Counted from the stretch's first letter, positions 1 through 11,045 are shown. The stretch: DNA of 64,000 nucleotides from Diphasiastrum complanatum (GCA_029204225.1 CM055110.1:39187515-39251514); one strand, 5' to 3'. A program made the numbers and translations. Notes: a model not told the origin generated them from the letters alone.

Positions 1-318
1 GAGGCTGTCGCAAAGATTGACAAACTCGAACAGGATCTGTCAAATCTTAAGCAACAATTGGAAGATCAGAAGTTGGTTGCTGAGTTGCAAACTCAGGACT
101 TGACAACTGCATCTACACAGCCAAAGCAAATGCGGCAAAATCAATCGAAGGTATGTGCTGACAGATTCCGTGCATTTTCTAAACGCTTCTGGAAATGGTG
201 TCCACATGCTTTTAATATTGAATTGCAATGGCATGTGGATTACATGATGCTACCAGGCGCAGTAGGCATCGCCTTCGATGAATGGAAGCGACCTTGGGAG
301 AAGGATGACTTTTTCTAG
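1..318 (+). CDS. Unidentified coiled-coil protein fragment, open at left edge
   Basis: Frame 1 is open from the first base to a TAG at 316-318. The first 30 codons are rich in Leu, Lys, Glu and Gln with heptad-like spacing (EQDLSNLKQQLEDQKL), which suggests a coiled coil. They are followed by a Trp/Phe-rich basic segment (FSKRFWKWCPHAFN) and an acidic end (WEKDDFF). Beyond the stop the same frame reads plausibly for some 30 more codons before further stops, so this is probably the tail of a decayed gene or element starting left of the window. I do not recognise the family. Retroelement gag is possible, but no zinc knuckle or protease is visible. Confidence 0.35.
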   Translation, partial: EAVAKIDKLEQDLSNLKQQLEDQKLVAELQTQDLTTASTQPKQMRQNQSKVCADRFRAFSKRFWKWCPHAFNIELQWHVDYMMLPGAVGIAFDEWKRPWEKDDFF

Positions 319-536
319 TTATGGGCCCATCTCTCTATCGAACAGAAAGGATGTCTCTACTGGGGCATAATCCAGAGTAAGTTCCAGATTGTACCTTTCG
401 GATCAGCATAGTTATACATAGGCTCTTCGGCTATGTATGCTCTCGAATATATTTGAATCAAAGAACGTCAATTTTTGCGGAACGAAGATCATAAACGACA
501 TTTTTGGAAGCGAAAGCTGTAGTTTCAAGTATACAA

Positions 537-1318
537 ACCACAAGCTGTTGTGGATTTAGACGCATTCGACGATGCAAGATTGCTGATTAATATAAATATG
601 GCTTATCCGGAATTATTCAGTCTTTATGTAGATTGGGAGCGAAACCTTGCAGAGATTTGACGTAATTTGCAAGATAGAAGGAAGTTATTCCGTTATAAGC
701 AGTTCTATACATAAACATTTTGGCGATTTGGTACCTTTGCGACGAAGCCATTATTTTTTGTTCAGAATCTTTATGTTAAAACGCAATTTTATTAGATTTT
801 CAGCTCATTACTGTAAAGAAATCACTCTACGTAGTGATTCAGACGAAGATACCAAGTTAACCCAGGAGCTGTTCGATGGAACATTGCTCCCGGTTAAGTT
901 AGAAGAATTTGGCAACCTACCAGTTGGCCGCTACACAAAATCAAAAGAAGACTTGCTGTTGATCAAAGCTCAACAAAACTTGGAGCTTGTTCAAAAATTA
1001 TATGAAGAACTGAATCGTTCATGAATATTCATTCGTGCCTTTGTTGTGGTGATGTTTCTATGGGATGCTGAATTTTTTAAGTTTGATTCCAGTTTTCATC
1101 AACAACTCAAAGATCAACTCAAAACAATCTACTCAATTAAAGAAACAGCAAGATACATATTCTCTAAGACGAAGAAATATCTAAAGGACGAAATACACGA
1201 AGAAATATCTTTTTGCCTTAACGAAAATCTGACGAACAAGAATGTTTCTCGAATAATCCTCGAAATGAAGATGATATGTTCACGAGGACGTTTCACATTT
1301 GAGGAAGGGGATATTTGA
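537..1318 (+). pseudogene. Degenerate coding stretch of unknown identity
   Basis: Three overlapping reading stretches suggest one broken gene: about 525-655 (VVDLDAFDDARLL then YPELFSLYVDWERN), 647-1024 (ends KLYEELNRS; the later half is charged and helical) and 1046-1318 (Lys/Glu-rich, KKYLKDEIHEEIS). They lie in different frames separated by stops. The composition resembles a charged helical protein and could continue the fragment at 1-318. No family motif was found, so this is only a candidate remnant. Confidence 0.25.
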
Positions 1319-2766
1319 TGCCACAAAAATGTTAAATATTGAATATCAACATAAATATGGCATGATATACTCAAAAATGAAGATATGAGCTGGTTAAGTA
1401 TAAATCATGAAGAGGCCTAAGTCATTTTTTGCTAGGTCATCCATACGAAACGACTAGATAAGAAAAGACATGTTAAACTAGAGTAACTTTAGCTCATAGT
1501 TAAGTATACCTCCTATGGTATACTTGAACGTATTTTCAATCTAATTGTTAACTAGACCCTTTCGCGGGAGCGATGCACCTGTTGTTTTAGAGGTGTGTTT
1601 GTTCACCCCGTAGACCATATATTGATCTCACACTTTAGTCTCGATCATCGAGAGAGAAGAGTTTATGCTTATGTAAGAGATTGAAGAAGTGAATAGAGTT
1701 CTGTGAGTTATTCTCTCTTATCTCTGTTCTCCGCACTACTGAGTGTGAGTGATCTTGAGTCTGCTAACAATCTCTAACACATTTCATGAATTACTCTCTG
1801 ATCAGACAGTCGCTCTAGTGCATTACAGTCATTTGTTGTGTATCTGTAAAGCATGCTCTAAAGAACTGTCTTAAAACCATCTTATTCGTCTGTTACAAAT
1901 ACTTTCTTTTCGACACTCGAATAACGACTATCTTTGGTACAGTCTAGCATGATCATTGAATAAAATTGTATGTATACATATGAGATGACAGTCCCTGTCT
2001 AAAGAATTGAGTCTTTGATATGTTTTTTTGATTAGCATTGACATAAGTTTCTAACGTGTTCTAAAACCATTCGTGTTCTTTAACCATTAATTTGGACTTT
2101 AGTTGTTGAGGACTTCTGTTTAGAAATGAATAGTTCACGAACGCGATTAATTAATTGTCTGCACAGTCGCGAATACGTCAAACAATTCTCGATTCTCTGT
2201 TGACACCTTAATCAGCCAGAGTGTAGTACTACTGTACTACTCTGATAACATCTCATATGTAGAACGCATTTCATTCGATTTGATAGAGGCTAGATTGTTG
2301 TTTAGAAATTATTAACATTACATTTCCCAAACCATAAGTAATACTAGTTACTTTTTAATGTCTGTTGACAACCAGAATAACACTCGAAACCACTTGCCAT
2401 AATTGTACCAAATACATAACTTTCTAACACTGTCCTCTGTGCAAACGACATTATTTACTATAAAATCTATATTAACCCTGTTGGTATAGTACGACATGTA
2501 TGGAGAAAGTGAGGACCAGATAGAAATAACTACCTTTTACAAATGTTTAGGTGTTTTTTGAAGGCACGAGATAATTTAAACCTTGTGTGCAATATGTGAG
2601 AAGAACCCAATTTAAGACTTAAACCTGTAGTTTCAGGTAAAACCACATGTTCAAATACATTTGAAGATCTATTGGGAGTTTCGCATGGATTGTTTTGATA
2701 GGTAATCTCAGAGGCACGCAACAATATTGTCTATAAATTTCATGGAAACACAAGTACATTAAAACA
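1319..2766. other. Non-coding stretch, no gene seen
   Basis: AT-rich sequence without a convincing reading frame on either strand. The part around 1,500-1,760 (TCTCTC and GAGAGA runs, CGCGGGAGCGATGCACC) looks like an LTR or leader of a retroelement, but no second copy is visible in the window, so no boundary can be set. Confidence 0.3.
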
Positions 2767-3890
2767 ATGCACACATTCAAGACGAGGACTTGCTATTATG
2801 CGTGGAATTTTGAAAAGCATGCTCTATCCCAACTGCATCTTCAACATAAATCAAAAGATGGAGTAGTTCATTGTGAACATCATTTCCCTCTTGGCATGTC
2901 TACATGGGATGTCTTCAATTCCATCAACAAAGAACTTCAAGAAACTAGCATGTTCACAATCTCCATAAATACATTGTATCGGTTGTGGAGACATGAGTTT
3001 CGATATGTCAAGACTCCAACAAAACAAAGAATGTCCAAATGCAGGATTTGTGATGAGTTAAAAAATGCGATCGAATCTTCTACTAATATTAAGGTGCAAG
3101 ATCACCATATTGGAATGAGAAATCCATTTATTGCATGTTTTCGACTCGAGAAAGCTATACACATACTGGAAAGAAGAATCAAGATTACATCTAGAGCAAT
3201 CATTGTGTCTTATTATTGATGGCATGGATCAAAATACAACAACATTGCCCCATTTCAAAAAGACTCCTCCAAGATTGGAGGGTAACCGTTTTTCGAAAAT
3301 GCATGTTTGTAGAGTGCTAGTCAAATTGCTCTGTGATGTGTGGATAGACACCTTGCATCTGCATGACAACAATCAGGTTGTCACATCCACTATGTGAGCA
3401 ATACGAAAGGTGCAACTTGAACGCGACAATCTCCCTCCCATCTTACATATTTAGGCTGGCAACTATTGGAGGGAGAATAAAAATAGGTTCATCTTTGGTC
3501 TTTGTTCTATGCTTATGGCACATAACATATTTCAAACTGTTGAAATGGGGTTTTTAATGGTCGGGCACGTGCACACATGAAGACATCGATCATGTTTTTA
3601 GTATAATCTCTAGGTCATTGAAATGTAAATCCGTTCTTAATATGCCTAATATGTTAGGACGAATCGGCCAAAAAATAGGTTTTGGTCGTACTGAAAGTAC
3701 TGAAGTAGAGTTGTTAGAACGAATGGTGGATTGGAAAGGATTCATAGAGCCATTTATTGTTCATGGAAATGATGGTCTAGAAGGACACACCAATCCTCAC
3801 TACTTTCGTTTTCAAATGTTGAATGATACATGGAGTGAACCTTTCAGATTGTTGCACTCTTTCTTTCAAAGGATTAGTCTAAAAGGCTAA
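2767..3890 (+). pseudogene. DUF7869-like protein, pseudogene
   Basis: Pieces in successive frames line up with the uncharacterised DUF7869 family as I know it. An N-terminal part with a Cys pair (CRICDEL, about 3,040) reads to 3,219. After a frameshift near 3,130 comes LIIDGMDQNTT (about 3,207-3,240) and WIDTLHLHDNNQVVTS to 3,397. Another frame gives LHI-stop-AGNYWRENKNRFIFGLC (about 3,439-3,500) and MVGH. THEDIDHVFS then follows in a new frame, because CACGTGCACACAT appears to contain a 4-base slip. The last block (3,618-3,890) has LERMVDWKGFIEPF and ends HSFFQRISLKG. The family's function is unknown; Asp-rich motifs such as IIDGMD and HEDID suggest a nuclease or transposase-like fold, which is inference. 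Lesions seen: at least two frameshifts and one TAG in place of a probable Gln. Confidence 0.6.
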
Positions 3891-4312
3891 ACTTGTGCAT
3901 ATTCTATCCTTTGGTCTTGGAAAATGCACAATGTGCAATATGATCATACATTTTGGTTCAAGCCCTAAAATTGCACCAAAGAGGTGCACATTTTGTAATA
4001 GTTATTCAACAATTAAAAAGCAATCCTCGTCCATATACATATGCACATACTTTTCAATAGACAAATTATTTTGCAATTTTAGTTACTGAATCCATGTGTC
4101 TTAATTGCAGTTTTTTGCAGTTTTCAAACTATACAAATTTAAAATGATCATGATGTTCTTACGAAATGATGTTTCTTCTAGTAGTGTATAGACTAGCTGG
4201 GGGGGGGGGGTGGGCTAAGTCCTAAAAGAAGTCCAATTGTTTTGCCAAAGTCCAAAATTAATTGATACAATGTTTTCTACTTTGTTGGCAAGAAAAAAGA
4301 TAGATCTAAGCT

Positions 4313-4883
4313 AGATGTTTCTATTTTGGAGTCAAAGGACATTTTGCTAGTGATTTATTCAAGAAGAAAAGAGATCAAGGTGAGAAGCAAAGCAATCTAA
4401 CTCTTGATGAAGATGGTGATGATGAAAAAATTTCAAATGATGCTTTTGTTATGTCATCATGTTTCTTGGCTAATCATGGTGACATTCATTTTTGCTGGAA
4501 TGATAGTGGAGCTACATCACATATGACATTTCATAAGGAGTATTATTCATCATTGATGGCATTTGAAGTTGACAAGAAGGTGATCTTCATAGCCAATGAT
4601 GGTGAGTGTGAAATGAAAGGGATTGGCACAATTCCTATCTATCTCTACCAATAGAAATGTGAATTGTTCTAGAGATTTTGGCATTGTTTATAGAGGATCA
4701 TCACCTATGGTGTATGGATTTTTAAATTCAGACTTTGTTGGAGATCAAATGGATAGGAAATCCATAAATTCTCATGCTATTTTTATAGGTGATGGAGCTA
4801 TCTCATGGATGTCGAAGAAACAAACAACAATCTCATTATCATCTAGTGAGGCCGAGTACAAATCTACCAACACATTTCAATAA
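4313..4883 (+). pseudogene. Copia scrap: zinc knuckle and protease joined to RNase H
   Basis: One frame runs from a decayed CCHC knuckle (CFYFGVKGHFASDL, about 4,316; two of three Cys lost) through an acidic linker to a copia aspartic protease (NDSGATSHM, about 4,499; active-site DSGA kept) that stops at 4,654. Overlapping it at 4,623-4,883 is copia RNase H (LNSDFVGDQMDRKSINSHA, then SWMSKKQTTISLSSSEAEY). Integrase and RT are missing, so an internal deletion fused protease to RNase H. No LTR was seen on either side. The element is dead; the identity of both halves is clear. Confidence 0.75.
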
Positions 4884-4901
4884 CATTGTTGTCTTTAGAA
4901 T

Positions 4902-5030
4902 GTTTGCTATAGAGATTACATAAGGAAGTTACCTTATTTGAATTTTACTATAGAGATTACATAAGGAAGTAACTGTTACCTTATTTGAATTTTGCTATAG
5001 AGATCACATAAGAAAGTTATTTTATTTGGA
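4902..5030. repeat. Three tandem copies of a 40-47 bp unit
   Basis: The unit TTGCTATAGAGATTACATAA, followed by GGAAGTTACCTTATTTGAAT, occurs three times head to tail. The second copy carries a short insertion (AACTGTTA) and the third several substitutions. The array sits directly downstream of the copia RNase H scrap. Confidence 0.8.
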
Positions 5031-5256
5031 TTGTATTTTGTCTTTTTGTCGGAGATAAGAAAATAGTATCTTGTTTTTTTGAAAGACATAATACCACTCC
5101 ATTACAAAAGAATGTAGCAAATGCACTTGTAGAATTTTGATCCACTTTGTCACTTGCAAAATATGAGTCACTATAGGCTCTTAAGCCAAGATTAGTCCTT
5201 TTGTAGGGTATGTCAAATTTCTTAGTTGATGAGATATATCTTAGGACTAAGTACAA
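5017..5256 (-). pseudogene. Copia RNase H remnant (minus strand)
   Basis: The minus strand reads YLVLRYISSTKKFDI, then LGLRAYSDSYFASDKVDQNS, then LSKKQDTIFLSPTKRQ. This is the end of copia RT and the start of RNase H, with the AYSDSDFA-D-(K/R)ST signature slightly altered and the usual LSSxEAEY degraded to LSPTKRQ. Nothing else of this element is present. It lies next to the LTR-like start of the next copia element in opposite orientation, so it is probably an older piece cut by that insertion. Confidence 0.65.
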
Positions 5257-5282
5257 TGATCTTTCAGTTAAAGTAGAATCAC

Positions 5283-5530
5283 TGTGTTACTGTACTATGG
5301 GTCCTATCAGTTGATAAGGATCAGTTGGCCTTGCCACGAGGCAAGTCGACGGGACACGCGTCCCGCCAACGACAACTTGGGTCATGCATGGGTTGCCTGA
5401 GTGAACAACTATATGTATAGTGTAATTTCATTTTGTGAAATACAGTTGCTATGTGAGCTTGCTGTGGAGAGTGTTTTCTGTGTGTGTTATTGTGTAGCAT
5501 GATCTGTGTTCCTGTGCAAAGCAAATTCTA
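5283..5530 (+). repeat. Candidate 5' LTR of the copia element
   Basis: This stretch lies directly upstream of the primer-binding site and downstream of an older copia scrap. It begins TGTGTTACTG and contains a TATA-like CTATATGTATAG near 5,410. The exact ends are uncertain: I see no clear CA end just before the primer-binding site, and no 3' LTR exists in the window for comparison. Confidence 0.45.
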
Positions 5531-5533
5531 AGT

Positions 5534-5546
5534 TGGTATTAGAGCC
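5534..5546 (+). other. Primer-binding site (initiator Met tRNA type)
   Basis: TGGTATTAGAGCC matches the usual plant copia primer-binding site TGGTATCAGAGCC except for C to T at one place. Reverse transcription would be primed here by initiator methionine tRNA. It fixes the left end of the copia internal region. Confidence 0.8.
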
Positions 5547-6839
5547 ATACAGGGAGTGTACACAGTATAGCCTCGTCGTTGAAGAGAGCTTCGGGAGAAC
5601 TGTCTTCTGAGAGTTCGGGGTTTACAGCGGGTTGAAGACAGAAGGAGAAACACTGATGCAGAGAGTTTAGCACACATAAGCTTGGTGAGCTTGAGACTGT
5701 GTGAGGATTCAGAGACAAGGGTTGTCGGCTGAATCAGAACCTCAGCAAACGGAATTTTGAAATTCCGAAGCAAGCTACTTGGTGTTTGTAGTCAGTGTGC
5801 AATCAATCGGACACCGTTTGACAAATGGTTTGAAGCATTAGACTCCTAGTACTAGGGCAACCTCAGAGGAAGAGAATTGGCATGTCAAAGAACTGTGAAC
5901 AGGAAGCCAAAATCATATTTGTGTGAAAAACCCTGGTCTGGAGTTTGGGGGCACAAAATCAGAGATTTTTTAACCATTCTGAATTCTTTTTGGAGCTGTA
6001 AAAGTTGGAAGGAGGGCACCTTGATCAGTCTTAGAGGATTTGAAGTGGTCGTGTGCAGTTGCGAGCTGATAAGAGAATGTGATAAACCTGAACGTGGCAG
6101 CCATATCCAAAAAAATCTTGGATGAAGTGAGGAGGAGGTAGCATGGACAGTCGCGCACGGCAAGCATGACTAGTCCCATTGTGTCTGAAAGGACCCAGCA
6201 GCCCGTGGAAACTAATTTGGCATGCAAAGTTGCATGCCACTGTTGGATCTACCTAAGGCTCAATCAATGGTATAGATTGTGTTTCCGAGAAGTAGTGTGG
6301 ACCATTGGATTTAAGTGACCGTTCGATGACAACTTAAAGAGCCAACGAAAGGTTGAAGGGTCTTGAAGTGTGTTTTGGCCTTCAACTTTATTAAAAAATT
6401 TCATACTGAAAGTTGAGTTGGGACCCTTCACAAGTGAAAGGTGAAGTTTCTTCAAGCTGAAGAAACAGTTCAAAAACTAGAAAAGTCCCTATTTTTGGGT
6501 CTCTTATCCGTTTTGACCCAAACGAAAGGCTATAACCTCCAGATGAAGGGCACACGGACTGTACCTACAAGTATGGTACAACAAAACAAAGTGATTGCAG
6601 CGGAGAAAGTGTTTGGAGTGCGCCAAAAATGATTTCACCATTCCACTGGACACGTAGTTGGGAGTTGATGACTGAGTGCATTTCAGAAGGCGATGTCGAT
6701 TTGGCTTTCAAATTGGTTGAAAAGCGGCGAGTGGCCTGGTAAGGAAAAAAGTGCAGGTCATTATTTTCAACTTCTGACATCACAGTTGGCCTCGGCATAC
6801 TGCTTTTAGCCTACAACAGAAGTTTCAAGCAGTTTTGCG
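5547..6839 (+). other. Long leader of the copia element
   Basis: About 1.3 kb between primer-binding site and gag ATG with no supported gene. It contains a perfect inverted repeat at 6,219-6,238 (arms GGCATGCAA and TTGCATGCC, 2-base loop). Short open stretches on both strands (for example 5,877-6,125 and 5,885-6,163 reverse) show no domain signature. Such a leader is long for a plant copia element. Confidence 0.5.
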
Positions 6840-7665
6840 ATGGCAAACATGGGAGAGTCCATTTTGAGTGAAAGTAGCAAATTGGACGGGATTTCCAACT
6901 ATGCAGTTTGGAGATTCAAAATGAAAAACATACTGATGGAGAAAGACATGTGGGAAGTCATCACAGGTGATGAGAGAAGGCTGCCAAATGAAGCGGATAT
7001 GAAAGTGTTCGACAAAAAGATGAGAAAAGCTTTCACCTTCATTAACTTGTCAGTGAAGGATCATCATTACCCACATTTGTGATGTTGTTACACCCAGACA
7101 GGCATGGAATGTGCTAAAGGAGCAGTTTGAGACGCCAAATCCGTCTAGAACTATGTTTCTGAAGTCAGAGCTGAATAGTGCCCGCATGGAACAAGGAGAG
7201 CACATTCAAACGTACATGACCAGAATCAAGACAATGAGGGATGAACTGCATTCTATTGGTGAGTGCATACGTGATGTGGAGCTGGTGCGCAATGCATTGT
7301 GCGGCATTGCAGAACCTTATCATATGTTTGTGAGCGGAATAGCATCAAGAGAAAGATTGCCAACCTTCGACGAGCTCACATGAATCTTGATGCAGGAAGA
7401 GCAATGGCAAGAGATGGTGAAAGCTAGACGTCAAAATACTGACGATCAGGCACTTGCGACACGCCAAAAACAAGGCAAGGGCAAGGGCAAGAAGAAGTCT
7501 AAGCAGCAATTTGCCAAGTCTCAGGAGGATGAGGGATCTTCCAGTAAGACCAAGAAGAAAGGCAATGCTTCGAAGCATTGTGGTAAAAAGGGCCATTAAA
7601 AGAGTGAATGTCGCAAATTCCTAGCGGAACAAGGCAAGGGAAAACCAAAACAAGCAAGCAACCTT
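6840..7665 (+). pseudogene. Copia gag (capsid and nucleocapsid), broken
   Basis: It starts at ATG 6,840 (MANMGESILSESSKLDGISN). LDGxNYxxWxxxM followed by ILMEKDMWEVI is the typical UBN2/gag start. Frame 3 holds to about 7,065; one base slip moves the match to frame 1 (IICDVVTPRQAWNVLKEQFE in concept), continuing with SELNSARMEQGEHIQTYM to a TGA at 7,381 where Arg is expected. The C-terminal part is Lys/Gln-rich and ends in one zinc knuckle whose first Cys is Ser (SKHCGKKGH), followed by a TAA at 7,597 and then KSECRKF. The role would be RNA packaging in virus-like particles. Confidence 0.8.
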
Positions 7666-8110
7666 GTCGATGAGGGTGGAATTGAAGACTCTAGCATCTT
7701 CATATATGCATTGTCATCTAATCAAGATGATCAAGCGTGGTATATTCACTTGGGAGCCACAAGACACACGACAAGTAACAAGAATTGGTTTAGTAGCTTG
7801 AAAGTGTTGGATAATGGAACGTTCGTTTCACAAGCAAATGGTGAGGTGTGCAGGATCAAGGGGATAGGCACCGTTTCAATCCAAGTACCTGATGGCAAAA
7901 GCAGGATGATCAGGGAGGTACTTTACATACCAGATTTGAAGAAAAATCTACTTTCTGTTGGAGTCATTACTGATCAAAAGTTGAAAGTAGAATTTGCCCA
8001 TGATCATTGCTTTGTGAAGGATGTGAACCAAAAGTTCAAAGTTATTGCGAAAGGAGTAAGAGAGCCCAAATACAAAATTGTACAGGTTGAATGCTACAAT
8101 CAAGGACCAA
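7666..8110 (+). pseudogene. Copia aspartic protease, catalytic Asp lost
   Basis: An open stretch to 8,145 carries the copia protease signature in order: AWYIHLGATRHTT, WFSSLK, GIGTVSIQV, VLYIPDLKKNLLSVG. The catalytic DSGA is replaced by HLGA at about 7,744-7,755, so the enzyme cannot cleave the polyprotein. It ends by a frameshift near 8,100 into the GAG-pre-integrase segment. Members of the family cut gag-pol into mature proteins; this one is dead by active-site loss. Confidence 0.8.
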
Positions 8111-9480
8111 CATGGACTTGTGTCATCCATTCCATCGCAAATTGAGTTGCGGCATAAGAGGCTTGGTCACTTAAACTTGGGAAGCCTCAGTTTGATGAGA
8201 AAATTGGAGATGATAATAGGATTGCCTACCATAGAAGATCACTTGAAATCGATGTGCGAATCTTGTGTACATGGGAAGCAAAATTGAGAGAAGTTCAATA
8301 AAGGTGGTGTTGCAAGAGCAAAGAACATCCTAGATTTAATTCACACAGATTTATGCGGGCCTATGAGGACCATGTCCTTAGGTAAAGCCTTCTATTTCAT
8401 GACCTTCATTGATGATATGTCACGAAAGACGTGGATCTACTTCTTGAAGAAGAAATCAGATGCATTTGACAATTTCAAGAGCTTCAAAGCATTGGTCGAA
8501 AATCAGACAGGTAGGAAGATCAAAGTTCTAAGATCAGATAGTGGAGGTGAGTACAAGTCTAATGACTTCAATGTTCTTTGTGATCAATGTGGGATTAAAA
8601 GACAATTTACGCAAGCTCATACTCCTGCTCTCAATGGTGTAGCTGAGCGCAAGAATTGTACGATTGTGGAAAGTGCCAGATCTATGCTAGCTGAGATGAA
8701 ACTACCAAAAGATTTTTGGTCAGAAGCATGCAGTACGACAGATTATCTTCAAAATAGAAGTCCTACCATTGCCATACCAAAGATAACACATGAGGAAGCA
8801 TTCACGAAGAAGAAGCCAAAGGTGAACCACTTGCGAATCTTTGGATGTAAGGCCTTTGTACACATTCCTAAGGAAGAGAGACATAAACTTGATGTAAAAG
8901 CTATCAAGTGTATATTCCTAGGATATCATGATCGTGTGAAGGGCTATAGATGTTTTGATCCAATGGAAAATAAAATCCATGTAAGCCATGATGTTATCTC
9001 TGATGAATCCAAGATGTATGAAGACGAGGATGCTGAGAAAATAGATACATCCAGTGGGAAAGATGGTATAGTGAGGATACCTTCTGATGATGATTCATTC
9101 ATTGACCTTCCAAGTGATGAACATGAGAATACATCTCAAGATACTACTACTCAATCCCAAGAGACAGGTTGGAAAGGTAGGGACAAACCTTTTGGTGCAA
9201 GAAGAATCGAAGTTGCAGGTGACAAACACAAGGAGAAGGATGTACTATGGGATACATTTTCACCAGGAAGCCGATCACCTAACAGGAAGCTCCCTAAGTG
9301 GTTTGAGAGATTGTTGGAGAGCGGCGATATGGATGACTTTCCAGGATCATCTAGCCAGGGAGAGCTACGAAGATCAACAAGAGAGAAGACACAACTTGAA
9401 AGGTATGAAGCAAATTATGCTCTCTTATCTAGCATTATTCAAAGCAAAGAACCTTCGACTAGGAGAGGAGATGGAGTCAA
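8078..9480 (+). pseudogene. Copia integrase with linker to RT
   Basis: The GAG-pre-integrase zinc site (HKRLGHLN ... CESCVHGK) is intact to a TGA at 8,285, where CGA (Arg) is likely original. The catalytic core follows in the same frame: HTDLCGPM (first Asp, about 8,342), LRSDSGGEY (second Asp, about 8,530), NGVAERKN (Glu, about 8,634). The C-terminal fold continues with LRIFGCKAFVHIPKE and CIFLGYHDRVKGY, then a long acidic, Ser-rich linker. All three DDE residues are kept, but the reading frame is not continuous with gag. The frame is open to 9,487. Confidence 0.85.
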
Positions 9481-10859
9481 TTGCTAAGCATAACACGTGG
9501 GACTTAGTAGAAACACTAGTTGGCAAGAAATCCATTGGTTGAGAATGGGTATTTAGGACTAAGTATCATGCAGATGGAAGTATAGCAAAGCACAAGGCAA
9601 GATTGGTGATCAAAGGGTATGCACAAAGTAAAGGCATCGACTATGATGAGACCTTTGCGTCGGTATGTAAGTGGAATACTCTACGTCTACTTGTTGATTT
9701 AGCTTCACATTCTCGTTGGCCTTTGCATCAGATGGATGTGAAATCTGCTTTTCTAAATGGTGAGTTAGAAGAAGAGGTGTTCATGGATCAACCTGAAGGC
9801 TTTGTAGAAAAGGGACAGGAAAATAAAGTATGTCACTTGAAGAAAGCGCTTTATGGTCTTAAACAGGCACCACGTGCGTGGTATAGCAGGATTGATGCCT
9901 ACTTTTGTTCAAAGGAGATGTTGAGAACACATTCTGATCCAAATCTATATGTCTTATGCTTTGATGGTATGGTTGCTTTGATTGCTCTTTATGTTGATGA
10001 CTTGATTAGTACGGGAAATAATCAAGAGATGATAGATATGATCAAGAAAGACCTCATGGAACAATGCAAGATGACAAATCTCAACTTGATGCATTATTGC
10101 CTTGGAGTAGAGGTGTGGCAAAAAGGACACGAAGTGGGTTTAACACAAGTGAAGTATGTCAAAGAGTTGTTGCACAAGTTTAGGTTGCAGGATTGCAAAC
10201 CAGTGAATACTCACATTGAACTTGGTAAAAAGCTTTCTAAGCTTGATGAGTCACAACCATTTGATGCTACGCTGTATAGACAGTTGGTAGGGAGCTTGAT
10301 TTGCCTTACCACGACTAGACCAGATATATGCTATGTTGTTGGCATTGTAAGTCAGTTTATGGCAACACCTACAGAAACACATTGGAAGGCAACTAAACGC
10401 ATTTTGCATTATGTGAAAGGCACTTCAGATTATGGCTTGATTTACAGGAAGCATGATGGGTTACCTGAGTTTTGTGGTTATGTGGATGCGGATTGGGGAG
10501 GCGACTATGATGATCATAGATCCACCACAGGGTATGTATTCTAGTTTTGTGGTAGTTGCTTTTCCTGGTCTAGTAAGAAGCAAAGTACAATTGCTCTTTC
10601 CACCACAGAAGCAGAGTATAAGGCAATGTGTAGTGCAACACAGGAAGCTATACGGTTGAGACAAATCTTGGAAGAAGTTGGCATGAAGCAGAAAAATCCC
10701 ACGACATTACATAGCGACAGTCAGAGTGGCATTCAGCTAGCAAAGAATCCAGTGTTCCATGCGAGAACCAAACACATTGAGATTATGTATCACTTTATAC
10801 GTGAAAGACTGCTGAGTCGTGAAATTCATGTTGTTCATTGTAGCACAGAAGAACTTCTA
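9420..10859 (+). pseudogene. Copia reverse transcriptase and RNase H
   Basis: RT begins in frame 3 around 9,465 (MESIAKHNTWDLVE), has a TGA at 9,540, then runs openly to a TAG at 10,542. Key motifs are present: HQMDVKSAFLNGELEEEV (catalytic Asp), KALYGLKQAPRAWY and ALYVDDLI (YVDD box, about 9,988). RNase H follows in the same frame (GYVDADWGGDYDDHRSTTGY, stop, then SSKKQSTIALSTTEAEY and LHSDSQSGIQLA). The expected C-terminus after VHCSTEEL is replaced by repeat-derived codons (LTCNHEGS). Apart from stops the polymerase looks well preserved. Confidence 0.9.
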
Positions 10860-11045
10860 ACATGCAATCATGAAGGATCTTAGATACTTGACATGCAATC
10901 ATGAAGGATCTTAGATACTTGACATGCAATCATGAGGGTTCATAGATTCTTGACATGCAATTATGTTGGATCATAGATTCTTGACATGCAATCAAAATGG
11001 ATCTTAGATACTTGACATGCAATCATGAGGGATCATAGATTCTTG
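10860..11045. repeat. Six tandem copies of a 31-bp CATGCA-containing unit
   Basis: The unit ACATGCAATCATGAAGGATC + TTAGATACTTG repeats exactly every 31 bases from 10,860 to 11,045 with no length change, only substitutions; a partial seventh copy follows. The first copy overlaps the last codons of the copia RNase H, so the array begins exactly where that element breaks. Confidence 0.9.

Larger units (their letters stand above)
5283..10859 (+). mobile_element. Ty1/copia retrotransposon, 3'-truncated and inactive
   Basis: Order on the plus strand: candidate 5' LTR, primer-binding site, a 1.3-kb leader, gag, protease, integrase, RT and RNase H; integrase before RT is the copia order. The pol domains are almost complete, but I count at least two clear frameshifts (near 7,065 and 8,100), a third frame change near 9,450, in-frame stops at 7,381, 7,597, 8,285, 9,540 and 10,542, and loss of the protease catalytic Asp. 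The 3' end of RNase H runs straight into tandem repeats at 10,860, and no polypurine tract or 3' LTR follows. It could not move by itself. Confidence 0.85.

Noticed and set aside
4198-4211. Poly-G run as a regulatory G-quadruplex
   Set aside because: A single homopolymer run of about 11 G next to degraded retroelement DNA; nothing supports function.
10860-11045. CRISPR-like regular array (31-bp period)
   Set aside because: Direct tandem repeats without spacers in eukaryotic DNA; a minisatellite.
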